64,000 nt of DNA. It comes from JAVBKX01 sp031553835 (GTDB lineage Bacteria; Bacteroidota; Bacteroidia; Bacteroidales; Azobacteroidaceae). A program made the translations under genes and the position numbers. The stretch spans positions 58,760-122,759 of the forward strand of contig JAVBKX010000026.1 in assembly GCA_031553835.1 (NCBI GenBank), read 5' to 3'. Shown here piece after piece: positions 55,432 through 64,000 of this stretch (within the stretch, counting starts at the first letter, position 1; each line of letters opens with the position of its first letter). Under the pieces are notes generated by a model. It worked only from the letters and a program-made list of their open reading frames with translations. It was not told the DNA's origin and ran no database searches.

Positions 55432-58400
55432 ATGAAAAATACAAAAAAATACAATATGAATAAGCTCTGCCTTCAGCTCAAATGCATGGCTTCAATTCTT
55501 GCATGTTGCTTCCTGTTTTCCTCCGGAATAAAAGCGCAAAACGAAGCGGCTCCGGAGCAGGAAAAAGGACAAGTGATTACAGGTACGGTACGCGATGCTC
55601 ATACCAAGAACCCAATTCCGTCAGCGCAAATAGCCATCCCGAACAAAGCATCGGCAATTAGCGATGAAAACGGACAATTTCAAATCAAAATACAGCCGGG
55701 AGATGAAGTATTGCATGTGAACGCCTACGACTACAACAATATGGAAGTTGCCATACGTGGAAAAGAACAGGTGATTATCGAGCTCTATCCTGTAGGATTC
55801 AGCAATTATTTTAAAGAAATGTTGACTCCCGCGGGAGAAAAAACCGATCAGTCTTCACTTGCCGTTTCCGCCAAAAGCAAAGAACAAATCAATAATATCA
55901 CCGACATTACTGCCGACGGAGTTATTCAATCGGCGTTGGGAGGAGACGTCCGGTCGATCACCCGTTCGGGAGTGGCCGGAATCGGAAATTCCGTTTTTAT
56001 CAGAGGAATCAATTCCCTGAATTCCAATGCCCAACCACTGTTTGTTATTGACGGAATCATTTGGAACAATGCATTCGAAGTCGAATCCATTCACAAAGGG
56101 CACTATTACAATCCGCTTGAAAATATCGACGTAAACGATATAGAAAGTATTACTGTTTTGAAAGACGGAACTTCCATTTACGGCGTCAAAGCTGCAAACG
56201 GCGTCATTCTGATCAATACGAAAAGGGCAACTTCGATGGTCACCAAAATCGCCCTGAATATGTTTTACGGATTCACCGAATCTCCGAAAACAACACCCAT
56301 GATGAATGGGGAACAATTCAGGATCTATGCTTCCGAATTGCTCAAAACCTACCCGAATGATGGCGCCTATATGCCAAAAGCATTCCTGGGAGATCCGGCT
56401 GACCCCGGCAATAGAATGTATTATGACCAGACTGATTGGGCCGATGAAGTATATCAAACCGGAAACACCGGAAATTACCTGATCAACGTAAATGGAGGCG
56501 ACGAACGCGCCATGTATTATTTTTCAGTAGGTTATACCTCCAGCGAAGGCATTGTAAAAACGACAGATATGCAACGCCTGAATTCTCGCTTCAACGTAGA
56601 TGCCAAACTGGCAAAAATACTGACCATGGGAGTAAATATCGCGTTTTCAAGAACAGAAAGATCTTTGTTGGACGATGGCATCGACTATTCGTCTCCCACT
56701 TGGGTAAGCCTTGCCAAAGCTCCGTTTATAAGTAAATATGCATATACCAATAGCGGGGAACAATCCAAAAAATTGTCCGTTTCCGACATTTTCGGAACAG
56801 GTAATCCCACCGGAATTGTTGACTGGTCAAAAAACAAATCCACAAAATACCGCTTCAACATGACAGTAGCTCCCCAACTGACCATCATGCCGGGTTTGGT
56901 TTTAAGTACACAATTTGATTACAATCTGGAAAAAGCGGATGAAGCATATTTCTCTCCCATGGACTATACACCCGTCAGAATGATCGGAAAAGACAAGTAT
57001 TCATACAATCAATTGAAAGGTCAGGCATTCAGAAATACCATGCTCTATGATGATACCCGCCTCTCTTATGAAAAAATGTTTGGCGAACACAGTCTGAAAG
57101 CCATGCTTGGGGTACGCTACATTCACAATTATTTCGAATCCGATTATATTGAAGAACACAATTCCGGCTCCAATACCAACACCATGATTACCGGAGGATA
57201 CAAATACTTGAGTGTAAACGGATTGAACAACCTGTCCAAATATTTATCGGACTATGCTAATGTAGAGTATAACTACCGGAAAAAATACTTCGTATCGGCT
57301 TCTGTGGCGCTGGACGCCTCTTCCCGCTTTGGGAACAATGTCGAAGGCGGTCTTCACATGTTCGATCACAGCTGGGGAGTATTCCCGTCAGTCAATGCAG
57401 CCTGGTTGTTTTCTTCAGAAAAATTCATGAGTGCAGTACCCGTCATTACTTTTGGAAAAATCCGTGCCGGTTATGGAATTACCGGAAATGACGCCATTCC
57501 CGATTATGCATCGCTGGCCTACCTGTCATCCGTTCATTTTACCGGAAGAGCCAATGGATTAGTACTGGCCAATTATGAAAACGAAAAAATCCAATGGGAA
57601 GAAACCAAACGGATGAACGCCGGAATTGATTTAGGATTATTCAAAGACAGGCTTTTTTTCTCTTTCGATGTATTCAAAAGCAAAACAGATAATTTGCTGA
57701 TGCAAGACAATCTGCCGGAGCTATTAGGCCCCGGCGTATATTGGCTCAACGGAGGCTCTATGGAAAATAACGGATACGAACTCTCTGTTAACTCCAAACT
57801 CCTGAACGAGAAAAATTTCAAATGGGAATTGGGATTCAGCATCGGACATTATAAAAACAAGGTGACTTCACTACTCGAAGGAGAAAGTTCTTTCCTGACT
57901 GAAGTATATGGAGGAGAAGTAATTACCCAGGTAGGACAACCGGCTGGCCTTTTCTACGGATACAAAACCAATGGAGTACTCTCTACCACACAAGCTGCTA
58001 ACGATGCTCGCCTGAAAATACCGACACTGACCGGCGAAGATACATACTTCGGAGCAGGAGACATCCTGTTTGAAGATTATCACAACGATAAAATCATTGA
58101 TGATAACGACAAACAAGTGATTGGCGATCCCAATCCCGATTTGTATGGATCCATCTACAGCAAATGGATGTTTGACCGATTCACATTGAGCGCCTTGTTT
58201 TCTTATTCCTATGGAAACGATGTGTACAATTACTACAGGAGGATGCTGGAATCGGGCGACAATTTTATCAACCAAACAGTTGCCATGACCAATCGCTGGG
58301 TAGCCGAAGGTCAACAAACCGATCAACCCAAAGCGATTTACGGAGATCCGATGGGTAATGCCCGTTTTTCAGACCGTTGGATTGAAGACGGTTCTTACAT

Positions 58401-58623
58401 CCGGTTGAAGACCCTGTCCCTCTCCTACCGGTTGCCGTTAAAAAATGATTTCATCAGGGAAATCAACCTGTGGGCTGCTGCCGGTAATTTGTTTACTATT
58501 ACCAACTACTTAGGAAGAGACCCCGAATTTTCCGTACAAAACGGAGTATTCTATCAGGGAATTGATGCAGGAATGCTTCCTTTGACCAGAAATTATACTA
58601 TCGGCATACGTATAGACCTGTAA
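55432..58623 (+). CDS. SusC/RagA-family TonB-dependent transporter (second of the large locus)
   Basis: The 1063-residue protein has a signal peptide ending near GIKAQNE, a carboxypeptidase-D-like domain about 45-120 (VITGTVRDAHTKNPIPSAQI), a TonB plug with IQSALGGDVRSITRSG, VFIRGINSLNSNAQPLFVID and VLKDGTSIYGVKAANGVILI, and a barrel ending in a charged-hydrophobic strand (NYTIGIRIDL) rather than the usual terminal F. The plug differs from the two other SusC proteins here (SIYG in place of AIWG, DVRSITRSG in place of GLDIV), so it comes from another branch. It was probably recruited rather than copied from its neighbour. The SusD partner starts 16 bases downstream. Confidence 0.95.
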   Translation: MKNTKKYNMNKLCLQLKCMASILACCFLFSSGIKAQNEAAPEQEKGQVITGTVRDAHTKNPIPSAQIAIPNKASAISDENGQFQIKIQPGDEVLHVNAYDYNNMEVAIRGKEQVIIELYPVGFSNYFKEMLTPAGEKTDQSSLAVSAKSKEQINNITDITADGVIQSALGGDVRSITRSGVAGIGNSVFIRGINSLNSNAQPLFVIDGIIWNNAFEVESIHKGHYYNPLENIDVNDIESITVLKDGTSIYGVKAANGVILINTKRATSMVTKIALNMFYGFTESPKTTPMMNGEQFRIYASELLKTYPNDGAYMPKAFLGDPADPGNRMYYDQTDWADEVYQTGNTGNYLINVNGGDERAMYYFSVGYTSSEGIVKTTDMQRLNSRFNVDAKLAKILTMGVNIAFSRTERSLLDDGIDYSSPTWVSLAKAPFISKYAYTNSGEQSKKLSVSDIFGTGNPTGIVDWSKNKSTKYRFNMTVAPQLTIMPGLVLSTQFDYNLEKADEAYFSPMDYTPVRMIGKDKYSYNQLKGQAFRNTMLYDDTRLSYEKMFGEHSLKAMLGVRYIHNYFESDYIEEHNSGSNTNTMITGGYKYLSVNGLNNLSKYLSDYANVEYNYRKKYFVSASVALDASSRFGNNVEGGLHMFDHSWGVFPSVNAAWLFSSEKFMSAVPVITFGKIRAGYGITGNDAIPDYASLAYLSSVHFTGRANGLVLANYENEKIQWEETKRMNAGIDLGLFKDRLFFSFDVFKSKTDNLLMQDNLPELLGPGVYWLNGGSMENNGYELSVNSKLLNEKNFKWELGFSIGHYKNKVTSLLEGESSFLTEVYGGEVITQVGQPAGLFYGYKTNGVLSTTQAANDARLKIPTLTGEDTYFGAGDILFEDYHNDKIIDDNDKQVIGDPNPDLYGSIYSKWMFDRFTLSALFSYSYGNDVYNYYRRMLESGDNFINQTVAMTNRWVAEGQQTDQPKAIYGDPMGNARFSDRWIEDGSYIRLKTLSLSYRLPLKNDFIREINLWAAAGNLFTITNYLGRDPEFSVQNGVFYQGIDAGMLPLTRNYTIGIRIDL

Positions 58624-58639
58624 TATTCGCTGACAGTTT

Positions 58640-60376
58640 ATGAAAACAATAAAAATTACAGATATGAATAAATTCAATCAAATCATAGTATCATTACTCT
58701 TGTTGTCATTGTCATTCGGCGCCTGCCAGGATATGCTGGATGTTGACTCCGACAAAATCGTTTTGGAAAAGGAAAATACCATGCAATCAGACAGTTTGTA
58801 CTCCATGTTCGGCATCTTTTCACAAATGCAGAAATTAGCCAATAGTTATGTTATTCTGGGCGAACTCCGGGGCGAATTGCTGGAACCGGGTGAAAACGCC
58901 AGCAAATACCTCAAGGAAATCCATAACTTCGATACTTATTCAGCAGACAATCCTTACACCAATAACCTGTCGAGTTATTATACTGTGATCAACAATTGCA
59001 ATTATGTCATTCACAATGTTGACACAGCAATAATATCGCAAGGTGAAAAAGTAATGTATAAAACCATGGCTGCTGCAAAAGCGGCGCGTGCATGGACCTA
59101 TTTGCAGATTGTCCTCAATTACGGAAAAGCCATCTATTTCGAAGATCCGTTGACAAGCATTCAGGATGCAACCAAAGATTATCCGTCTCTGACCTTCGAT
59201 GCACTGGCTCCTAAATTGATAAAAGACCTGGAACCGTTTAAAGAGACCCCGGATTTGTGGAGTTCATATACTTTCATTTCGATTCCTTGCCTGTTAGGCG
59301 ATTTGTATTTATGGACCGGACAATACGAAAAAGCTGCAAACACATACCGGGATCTGATGTATTCCGGCCCTTATCTAATGACAGCATCACTCCAAAGCAG
59401 ACGGGTGGTTGCAGGAACCGGAGAAAATATGGCTTTTTCCAACGTCATTGATCATTACTGGTATAATATATTTTATAGAGGTTCCGGATGGATTTCTTTC
59501 CTTCGTTCTACCAACGAATATGAACAGAATTATGAACTGAACGATTTATTTTTTGACCGAACATTAATAAATAGCAGTTCGATCCGGGAGGCTTTTCTTA
59601 TCCCGTCTGAAAAAGCGATTGTTAATTTCGATTCCGCCATGTATTTTCATGATTATTACTTAAAAAACCTGGAACTACATGCTTTGACCACTTATGGAGA
59701 TTTGAGGAAGGTTGGTTCGATCCTTTCGTATTCTAACAATGGGAATTATGATGCAAGAGGAGCAGTTTCTACCGATGAATACTACTTTGTAAGCAAATAT
59801 TATTATTTGAACGAGCATCAGTATTCAACAGAGAATTATAACCAACCGGAAACATCTCCAAATTTTGTATTGCTTCATCGTACCGGATTGCTTTACCTGC
59901 GCTATGCAGAAGCCGTTAACCGGATTGGAAAGCCTAATCTGGCTATGGCTGTATTGAAAAACGGATTGAACCGGACGACTCTGGGCAACAACCGATTGGT
60001 GCCTGCTCATGAAAAAGACGCTTCGTTGCCACATTACATGGATTTTAACGACAATCGGTTTGACAATAATATTGGTGTCAGAACACGCGGACTGGGACAA
60101 TTGAACAAAGACACCACATTTTTCATCATTAAAGTGGACAAACCAGAGCCTACTTTACAAGATTCTGTATTGTATGTTGAAAATTTGCTTCAGGAAGAAT
60201 TAGCTTTGGAAACCGCTTTTGAAGGAAACCGCTTCCACGATTTGATGCGCATTGCCATCCGCCGGAACGACAACGATTATCTGGCAGCCATAGTGGCTTC
60301 CAAATTCAAAGATCCGGGAAAAAAGGCGGAGATACGAAGTAAACTGCAAAACCGGGAAAACTGGTATGTGAAGTAA
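58640..60376 (+). CDS. SusD/RagB-family lipoprotein (second of the large locus)
   Basis: The 578-residue protein begins MKTIKITDMNKFNQIIVSLL with a lipoprotein signal ending LSFGAC; the Met at residue 9 is an equally good start. SusD features are LSSYYTVINNCNYVIHNVDT, AAAKAARAWTYLQIVLNYGK, IPCLLGDLYLWTGQYEKAAN and the C-terminal LLQEELALETAFEGNRFHDL. The last differs from the more usual RELLFEG of the first SusD, in keeping with its distinct SusC partner. It ends the locus; the transcript runs into the perfect inverted repeat at 60401-60512. Confidence 0.94.
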   Translation: MKTIKITDMNKFNQIIVSLLLLSLSFGACQDMLDVDSDKIVLEKENTMQSDSLYSMFGIFSQMQKLANSYVILGELRGELLEPGENASKYLKEIHNFDTYSADNPYTNNLSSYYTVINNCNYVIHNVDTAIISQGEKVMYKTMAAAKAARAWTYLQIVLNYGKAIYFEDPLTSIQDATKDYPSLTFDALAPKLIKDLEPFKETPDLWSSYTFISIPCLLGDLYLWTGQYEKAANTYRDLMYSGPYLMTASLQSRRVVAGTGENMAFSNVIDHYWYNIFYRGSGWISFLRSTNEYEQNYELNDLFFDRTLINSSSIREAFLIPSEKAIVNFDSAMYFHDYYLKNLELHALTTYGDLRKVGSILSYSNNGNYDARGAVSTDEYYFVSKYYYLNEHQYSTENYNQPETSPNFVLLHRTGLLYLRYAEAVNRIGKPNLAMAVLKNGLNRTTLGNNRLVPAHEKDASLPHYMDFNDNRFDNNIGVRTRGLGQLNKDTTFFIIKVDKPEPTLQDSVLYVENLLQEELALETAFEGNRFHDLMRIAIRRNDNDYLAAIVASKFKDPGKKAEIRSKLQNRENWYVK

Positions 60377-60400
60377 TTGATAGAACTCACAATAGAGTTA

Positions 60401-60512
60401 TTAGAACACAGATAACACAGAAAACGCGGAATTTCACAGTTATTATTTTCTAAGCTAAGAATTATAATAAAATCCGTGAAATTCCGCGTTTTCTGTGTTA
60501 TCTGTGTTCTAA
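60401..60512. repeat. Perfect 37-bp inverted repeat (REP-like), element copy 2
   Basis: The arms 60401-60437 and 60476-60512 are exact reverse complements over 37 bases, with a 38-base AT-rich loop. The arm begins TTAGAACACAGATAACACAG, close to the inner arm of the element at 26965-27147 (TAGAACACAGATGACACGGA). Like that copy it lies between convergent genes. It is almost certainly a strong bidirectional RNA hairpin. Confidence 0.9.
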
Positions 60513-60527
60513 TTCGCTTGTCTTATT

Positions 60528-63023
60528 TTACTTTTTATTTTTCATATTCTTGATAGACAATCCCACTGCCAATAAAAGCAACAGCAAAATAATTCCTGAA
60601 CCGATAGATGCTATGCTTACCGCCCGGTAATATTTTTCAGGAATAAATTTGAAGGCAATCTCATGCTTTCCTGCCGGAATAACCATTCCCCTCAACGTCC
60701 AATCGGCACGAAAATGCGGTGCCGGCTGCCCATCGATATAGGCCTTCCATCCATGCTCGTAATAAATTTCTGAAAAAATCGCCAATTGGTCGGATTGAAC
60801 ATTCGAGGTATAGACCAATTCATTCGGCTTATAGGAATCCAGTACAATCTGAGCTGTAGAATCCGGAACAATCTTCAGATCCTGCACATAGTCTGCAAAA
60901 CGTTTGTCAATTACCGCCGTAGTCAAAGGATTAATCGTATTAAGCAAAGCAATATCTTCATTGGCATTGTTGACAATTTGAACAGTATCGACAAACCAGG
61001 CATTTCCAAACGCATACGGATTGGGGATCGGCGCCTGATCCTGGCTATACACAATATAGCGGGCATTCAACATATTCAGACTATTGCACTTGGCAAATCC
61101 ACCCATCATATCCTCCACAGTAGTCGCTTGTTGAAGTGATTGGATAATATTTTCATTAATTTCTTTTGTCAGACGGAAATCAATCAGTTCCTGATAACGA
61201 CGTAATTTAGCCGCATGATAACCTCCAATTGATTTGTGATAATAAGAAGTATTGGTTTCTTCAAAAGTATTCTGAAGATTCAGCACACGATACGAAGGAT
61301 CTTTATCTTTCAATATTTCCTTATCGGCTACCGTTTCCTGATACCCGGCAGTAATTTTTTCTTTGCTAAAAGAATGGTCATTCAAATAACGTTTATCCAC
61401 TGTCCACAAATCAATTAAGATCAACAATACCACGCCGACGCTCACGACAGTATTCGCTTGTTTTTTATTGTCTGTTTTCAGAAAATAAAACAATAAAGAT
61501 GCGCCTAACAAAATGAATATCAGAGATCTCAATGCATCGGACGATGCCAATGACCGACGATCTTGTAATAAAGCGCCATAAAGCTGTTGAGGCCATTGAC
61601 TGAACTTGGCATCCAACGGCGACTCAAAATTCAGCAGGAGTCCAGGAATCAACCAAATAATCAAACAAATACCTCCGGTAATGGAAGCAGACCAAATCAA
61701 TGACTTTTGTACTGCAATTGCTTCGACCCGCTGCGTCAATATTTCTTTAAGTCCCCAAATACCAACAAAAGGAAATACCATTCCGGGAATGACCAAGGCC
61801 ATGGAAGGAGTGCGGAATTTGCTGTACATCGGTAAATAATTGAACATAAATCCATTCAGCCAATCCATATTCCTTCCCAAAGATAAAAAGATAAAAAACA
61901 AGGAAGCGCCGGCAAGCCACCATTTAATGGGATTTTTAATTATAAACATTCCCAGCACAAACAAAAAACAAATCAAAGCACCAAAATATACCGGTCCGGA
62001 AGTAAACGGCTGATCTCCCCAATACGTTGGTGCCTGTATATCTTTTCCGGCCTGTTGGCCAAGCGATTTCCATGCTTTATAAAAAGCAGAATGGTTATCC
62101 AATGTTTCGACAGAACTCCCTCCATACACATTTGGAATAAGCAATGTTAACAGTTCCTCTTCCCCATAACTCCACATAAAAGCATATTGTTTGTCCAAAC
62201 CCGAAGATGCTTCTACCTCATTGCCGGCAGCATTGGTGGTCAATTCCGAAGCGCCGCGAGTCGTTTCTTTTGACAATTCGGCGTTGGCATACAAATTACC
62301 CAGATTAGGCACCACCGCCAGTAAAATACAAACAACAATGACAGCCGTTATTTTTCCCAATCCTCCAAAATCTTTTTTCCTGCATTGAGCAACTAAAAAT
62401 CCTGCATAAAAGAATAAACAAAACAAAGCTAAATAATAAGTGATCTGCAAATGGTTATTCATCACGGAAAGGGCAATCGCCAATGTCAACAGAGCTGCAC
62501 CCGGCACGTATTTTTTCTTAAATAATAATACCAATCCGGCAACTGTCAATGGCATATAAGCAATCACATACGCTTTTGTAACATGCCCCGCAACAATAAT
62601 AATGAAATTATAGGAAGCCAATGCAAAAGCAATCGAACCGGCCACGGCCAACCACCGATTCACCCCCATGATACACATCAGAATATAAAAACTGATTAAT
62701 CCTGCAAGTACCATACTACCACCATAATAATCAATTACTTTCACTGGTTTTTCCACATAGGTGAGATAGTTAGGCGGATTGCCATGCACATAAATATGAT
62801 AGGATGGCATTCCCGAAAACATAGATCCTGTCCAGGCAGAACGAAGATGCTCCGACTTATAGTATTCGCTCAACTCCTCTCCCATGCCGATTACTTTTTC
62901 CGTATCGCCTTGCTTCAATACTTTACCATCAAAAACACTTGGGGCAAAATAAATTAAAACAACAACAAGGAAAACACAAATAGCAGCCGCATGGCCTAAC
63001 ACTGTTTTTAATATAGAATTCAT
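60528..63023 (-). CDS. YfhO-family multi-pass membrane protein
   Basis: The 831-residue protein has a dozen or so membrane segments (AAICVFLVVVLIYFAPSVF, MVLAGLISFYILMCIMGVNR, VLLILIDLWTVDKRYL and others) and a large C-terminal soluble region. Early motifs are GDTEKVIGMGEELSEYYKSE and WTGSMFSGMPSYHIY. The end has the HGWKAYIDGQPAPHFRADWT segment followed by RGMVIPAGKHEIAFKFIPEK, which is the YfhO family signature; the last helix (IASIGSGIILLLLLLAVGLS) and KNMKNKK close it. YfhO proteins are GT-C-like membrane proteins tied to glycosylation of wall or lipid glycans in Gram-positives; role in Bacteroidota is not established. It is a single-gene unit with its own promoter. Confidence 0.88.
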   Translation of the reverse strand: MNSILKTVLGHAAAICVFLVVVLIYFAPSVFDGKVLKQGDTEKVIGMGEELSEYYKSEHLRSAWTGSMFSGMPSYHIYVHGNPPNYLTYVEKPVKVIDYYGGSMVLAGLISFYILMCIMGVNRWLAVAGSIAFALASYNFIIIVAGHVTKAYVIAYMPLTVAGLVLLFKKKYVPGAALLTLAIALSVMNNHLQITYYLALFCLFFYAGFLVAQCRKKDFGGLGKITAVIVVCILLAVVPNLGNLYANAELSKETTRGASELTTNAAGNEVEASSGLDKQYAFMWSYGEEELLTLLIPNVYGGSSVETLDNHSAFYKAWKSLGQQAGKDIQAPTYWGDQPFTSGPVYFGALICFLFVLGMFIIKNPIKWWLAGASLFFIFLSLGRNMDWLNGFMFNYLPMYSKFRTPSMALVIPGMVFPFVGIWGLKEILTQRVEAIAVQKSLIWSASITGGICLIIWLIPGLLLNFESPLDAKFSQWPQQLYGALLQDRRSLASSDALRSLIFILLGASLLFYFLKTDNKKQANTVVSVGVVLLILIDLWTVDKRYLNDHSFSKEKITAGYQETVADKEILKDKDPSYRVLNLQNTFEETNTSYYHKSIGGYHAAKLRRYQELIDFRLTKEINENIIQSLQQATTVEDMMGGFAKCNSLNMLNARYIVYSQDQAPIPNPYAFGNAWFVDTVQIVNNANEDIALLNTINPLTTAVIDKRFADYVQDLKIVPDSTAQIVLDSYKPNELVYTSNVQSDQLAIFSEIYYEHGWKAYIDGQPAPHFRADWTLRGMVIPAGKHEIAFKFIPEKYYRAVSIASIGSGIILLLLLLAVGLSIKNMKNKK

Positions 63024-63057
63024 ATTGATGGTATATTTATCATTTGCTAAGAAAGCG

Positions 63058-63065
63058 CAAATATA
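63058..63065 (-). promoter_or_regulatory. Candidate -7 box (TATATTTG) for the YfhO-family gene
   Basis: The minus strand reads TATATTTG, an exact TAnnTTTG match, 34 bases before the ATG at 63023. A TTTG lies 22 bases upstream, one base more than the usual spacing. Confidence 0.55.
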
Positions 63066-63072
63066 GTCATTT

Positions 63073-63156
63073 TTAACGCGTTAAATCCAAATATCCGGCA
63101 ATAATCGCTGCTTCTTTTTCTAAATTCCATTGATCTTTGTCATTGCCTTTGGCGTA
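63073..63156 (-). pseudogene. Possible C-terminal remnant of an unidentified protein
   Basis: On the minus strand 63156-63073 reads YAKGNDKDQWNLEKEAA then IIAGYLDLTR and a stop. It has coding character (charged helix ending LDLTR) but is preceded directly by a TGA and lacks a start. In the next frame MKQTSIDTPKAMTKING precedes it, which could be the same gene after a frameshift. It lies just upstream of the YfhO promoter. I cannot name the family; chance is possible. Confidence 0.3.
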
Positions 63157-63298
63157 TCAATAGATGTTTGTTTCATAATCATCAACCTTTATTATGAAAA
63201 AAAAGCAGGAATACGGCACATATCGTATTGAACATAATAAGATTATGATTGTTTTAATCGAAAACGGTATAATTAACTATTACATAAAAACTTGCTCC

Positions 63299-64000
63299 AT
63301 GAATATCAATACGCTCATCCATAAAAAGAAAATGGCGCTCTATCTGCGGTTTTCGTGTTTAATGCTTTTATGTCATGTCAATGTAAGCATGTTTGCCCAA
63401 TGGTCAGGCAACGGAACCAGTGCAACTCCTTACCTGATCAATAATGTAACGGATTTAGCCACATTAGCGACAAACGTTAACAACGGAATCACTTATTCCG
63501 GACAATTTTTCCGATTAACAACTCATCTCAACCTGAATGTGGCGCCATACAACAGCGGTGTTGGCTGGACTTCTATCGGCAACGCCTCAAACAGAACATT
63601 CCAAGGCAATTTCGATGGTAATAATCACATCATTTCCGGATTGATGATCAACCGGAATGCAACAGATAATGTCGGTCTTTTTGGTTTTACAACCAACGCT
63701 ACCATCCGGAACCTGGGAGTAGAAACAGCTCAGGCAGGAGTAACCGGACAAGCCAATACCGGTATTCTGACCGGATCGCAAAATGGAGGCAGCATCATTA
63801 ATTGTTATGTAAAGGGAAAAGTTTTTGCTACTGATGTCAGCGGCGGATTGGTTGGAAATATGGTAGCAGGAAGCTGTAGCATAAGCGGAAGTTATGCCTT
63901 TACCCAGGTATCGGGCAGCGCCGACATAACTGGTATCGGCGGTTTAGCCGGAGTACAAAGAGGTAGCATTACCAACAGTTACACATTTGGCTCCGTACGG
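63299..64000 (+). CDS. GLUG-repeat secreted surface protein, C-terminus beyond window
   Basis: The frame is open from 63194 to the window end; the start at 63299 (MNINTLIHKKKMALYLRFSC) gives a plausible signal peptide ending near SMFAQ, so I prefer it to 63194. 234 residues are visible. After WSGNGTSATPYLINNVTDLA come GLUG-type repeats: FQGNFDGNNHIISGLMINRN, NVGLFGFTTNATIRNLGVET, INCYVKGKVFATDVSGGLVG and GIGGLAGVQRGSITNSYTFG. These form a beta-helical stalk seen in adhesins and other large surface proteins of Bacteroidota, often ending in a T9SS tail. Function of the missing part is unknown. Confidence 0.85.
   Translation, partial: MNINTLIHKKKMALYLRFSCLMLLCHVNVSMFAQWSGNGTSATPYLINNVTDLATLATNVNNGITYSGQFFRLTTHLNLNVAPYNSGVGWTSIGNASNRTFQGNFDGNNHIISGLMINRNATDNVGLFGFTTNATIRNLGVETAQAGVTGQANTGILTGSQNGGSIINCYVKGKVFATDVSGGLVGNMVAGSCSISGSYAFTQVSGSADITGIGGLAGVQRGSITNSYTFGSVR

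Noticed and set aside
55855..56457. 200-residue ORF antisense to the second SusC
   Set aside because: Shadow of the TonB plug region, which is strongly conserved on the plus strand.
1..64000. tRNA, rRNA, riboswitch and tmRNA genes
   Set aside because: I read all intergenic gaps and saw no tRNA-like cloverleaf, rRNA segment or known riboswitch core; the gaps are explained by promoters, repeats and remnants.

Overview
The window is chromosomal DNA of an anaerobic, polysaccharide-degrading member of the phylum Bacteroidota, most likely order Bacteroidales. Five things point there: three SusC/SusD outer-membrane pairs; lipoproteins and promoters of Bacteroidota type (-7 box TAnnTTTG, no clear Shine-Dalgarno); several secreted proteins ending in a type IX secretion (T9SS) sorting domain; a ferredoxin-linked 2-oxoacid oxidoreductase operon; and core genes typical of the order (glnS, a 'putative porin', a Wzi-family protein, a YfhO-family protein). 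I cannot name the genus.

Layout. 1-7058 (minus): a four-FAS1 (fasciclin) lipoprotein, SusC and a SusD cut by the window edge. 7395-13727 (plus, divergent): a GH128-like hydrolase, a parallel beta-helix protein and a GH105-GH43 fusion. 13753-14034: a 22-bp tandem repeat and the stump of a decayed ATPase gene. 14087-22170 (minus): a four-gene operon of a galactose-binding-domain metallopeptidase, a membrane-anchored solute-binding-like protein, a GH30 and a GH2. 22404-26951 (plus): a large LacZ-type GH2 with T9SS tail. 27179-35520 (minus): glnS, a TPR protein, a DedA protein, the 2-oxoacid:ferredoxin oxidoreductase genes and a porin. 35707-37640 (plus): a small lipoprotein and a Wzi-like protein. 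37669-40452 (minus): a multidomain clan-A-like hydrolase. 41069-60376 (plus): a large surface locus made of a LamG/Ig-like T9SS protein, a hairpin terminator, then FAS1, FAS1, SusC, SusD, FAS1, SusC, SusD. 60528-63023 (minus): a YfhO-family protein. 63299-64000 (plus): the start of a GLUG-repeat surface protein.

How the parts fit. The enzymes at 7.4-27 kb and 37.7-40.5 kb form a consistent set for branched plant galactans: an exo-beta-1,3-galactanase-like GH43 fused to a GH105, an endo-beta-1,6-galactanase-like GH30, two GH2 beta-galactosidase-type enzymes, and a metallopeptidase with two F5/8-type-C domains. Arabinogalactan or arabinogalactan protein is the best guess, but this is inference from families. 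Catalytic proteins with T9SS tails act at the surface or outside the cell; the SusC/D pairs would import oligosaccharides.

The most unusual theme is a recurrent 'FAS1 lipoprotein - SusC - SusD' module. It occurs once at the left edge and twice in the large locus, with two FAS1 architectures (four FAS1 domains; two FAS1 domains plus a C-terminal beta-rich domain). It takes the place normally held by SusE/F-like surface glycan-binding proteins. No regulator gene (hybrid two-component system, ECF sigma/anti-sigma, AraC) is present, but operator-like repeats lie upstream of both carbohydrate loci. Dispersed long inverted repeats sit at two convergent gene junctions. I saw no rRNA, tRNA, CRISPR array or intact insertion sequence.
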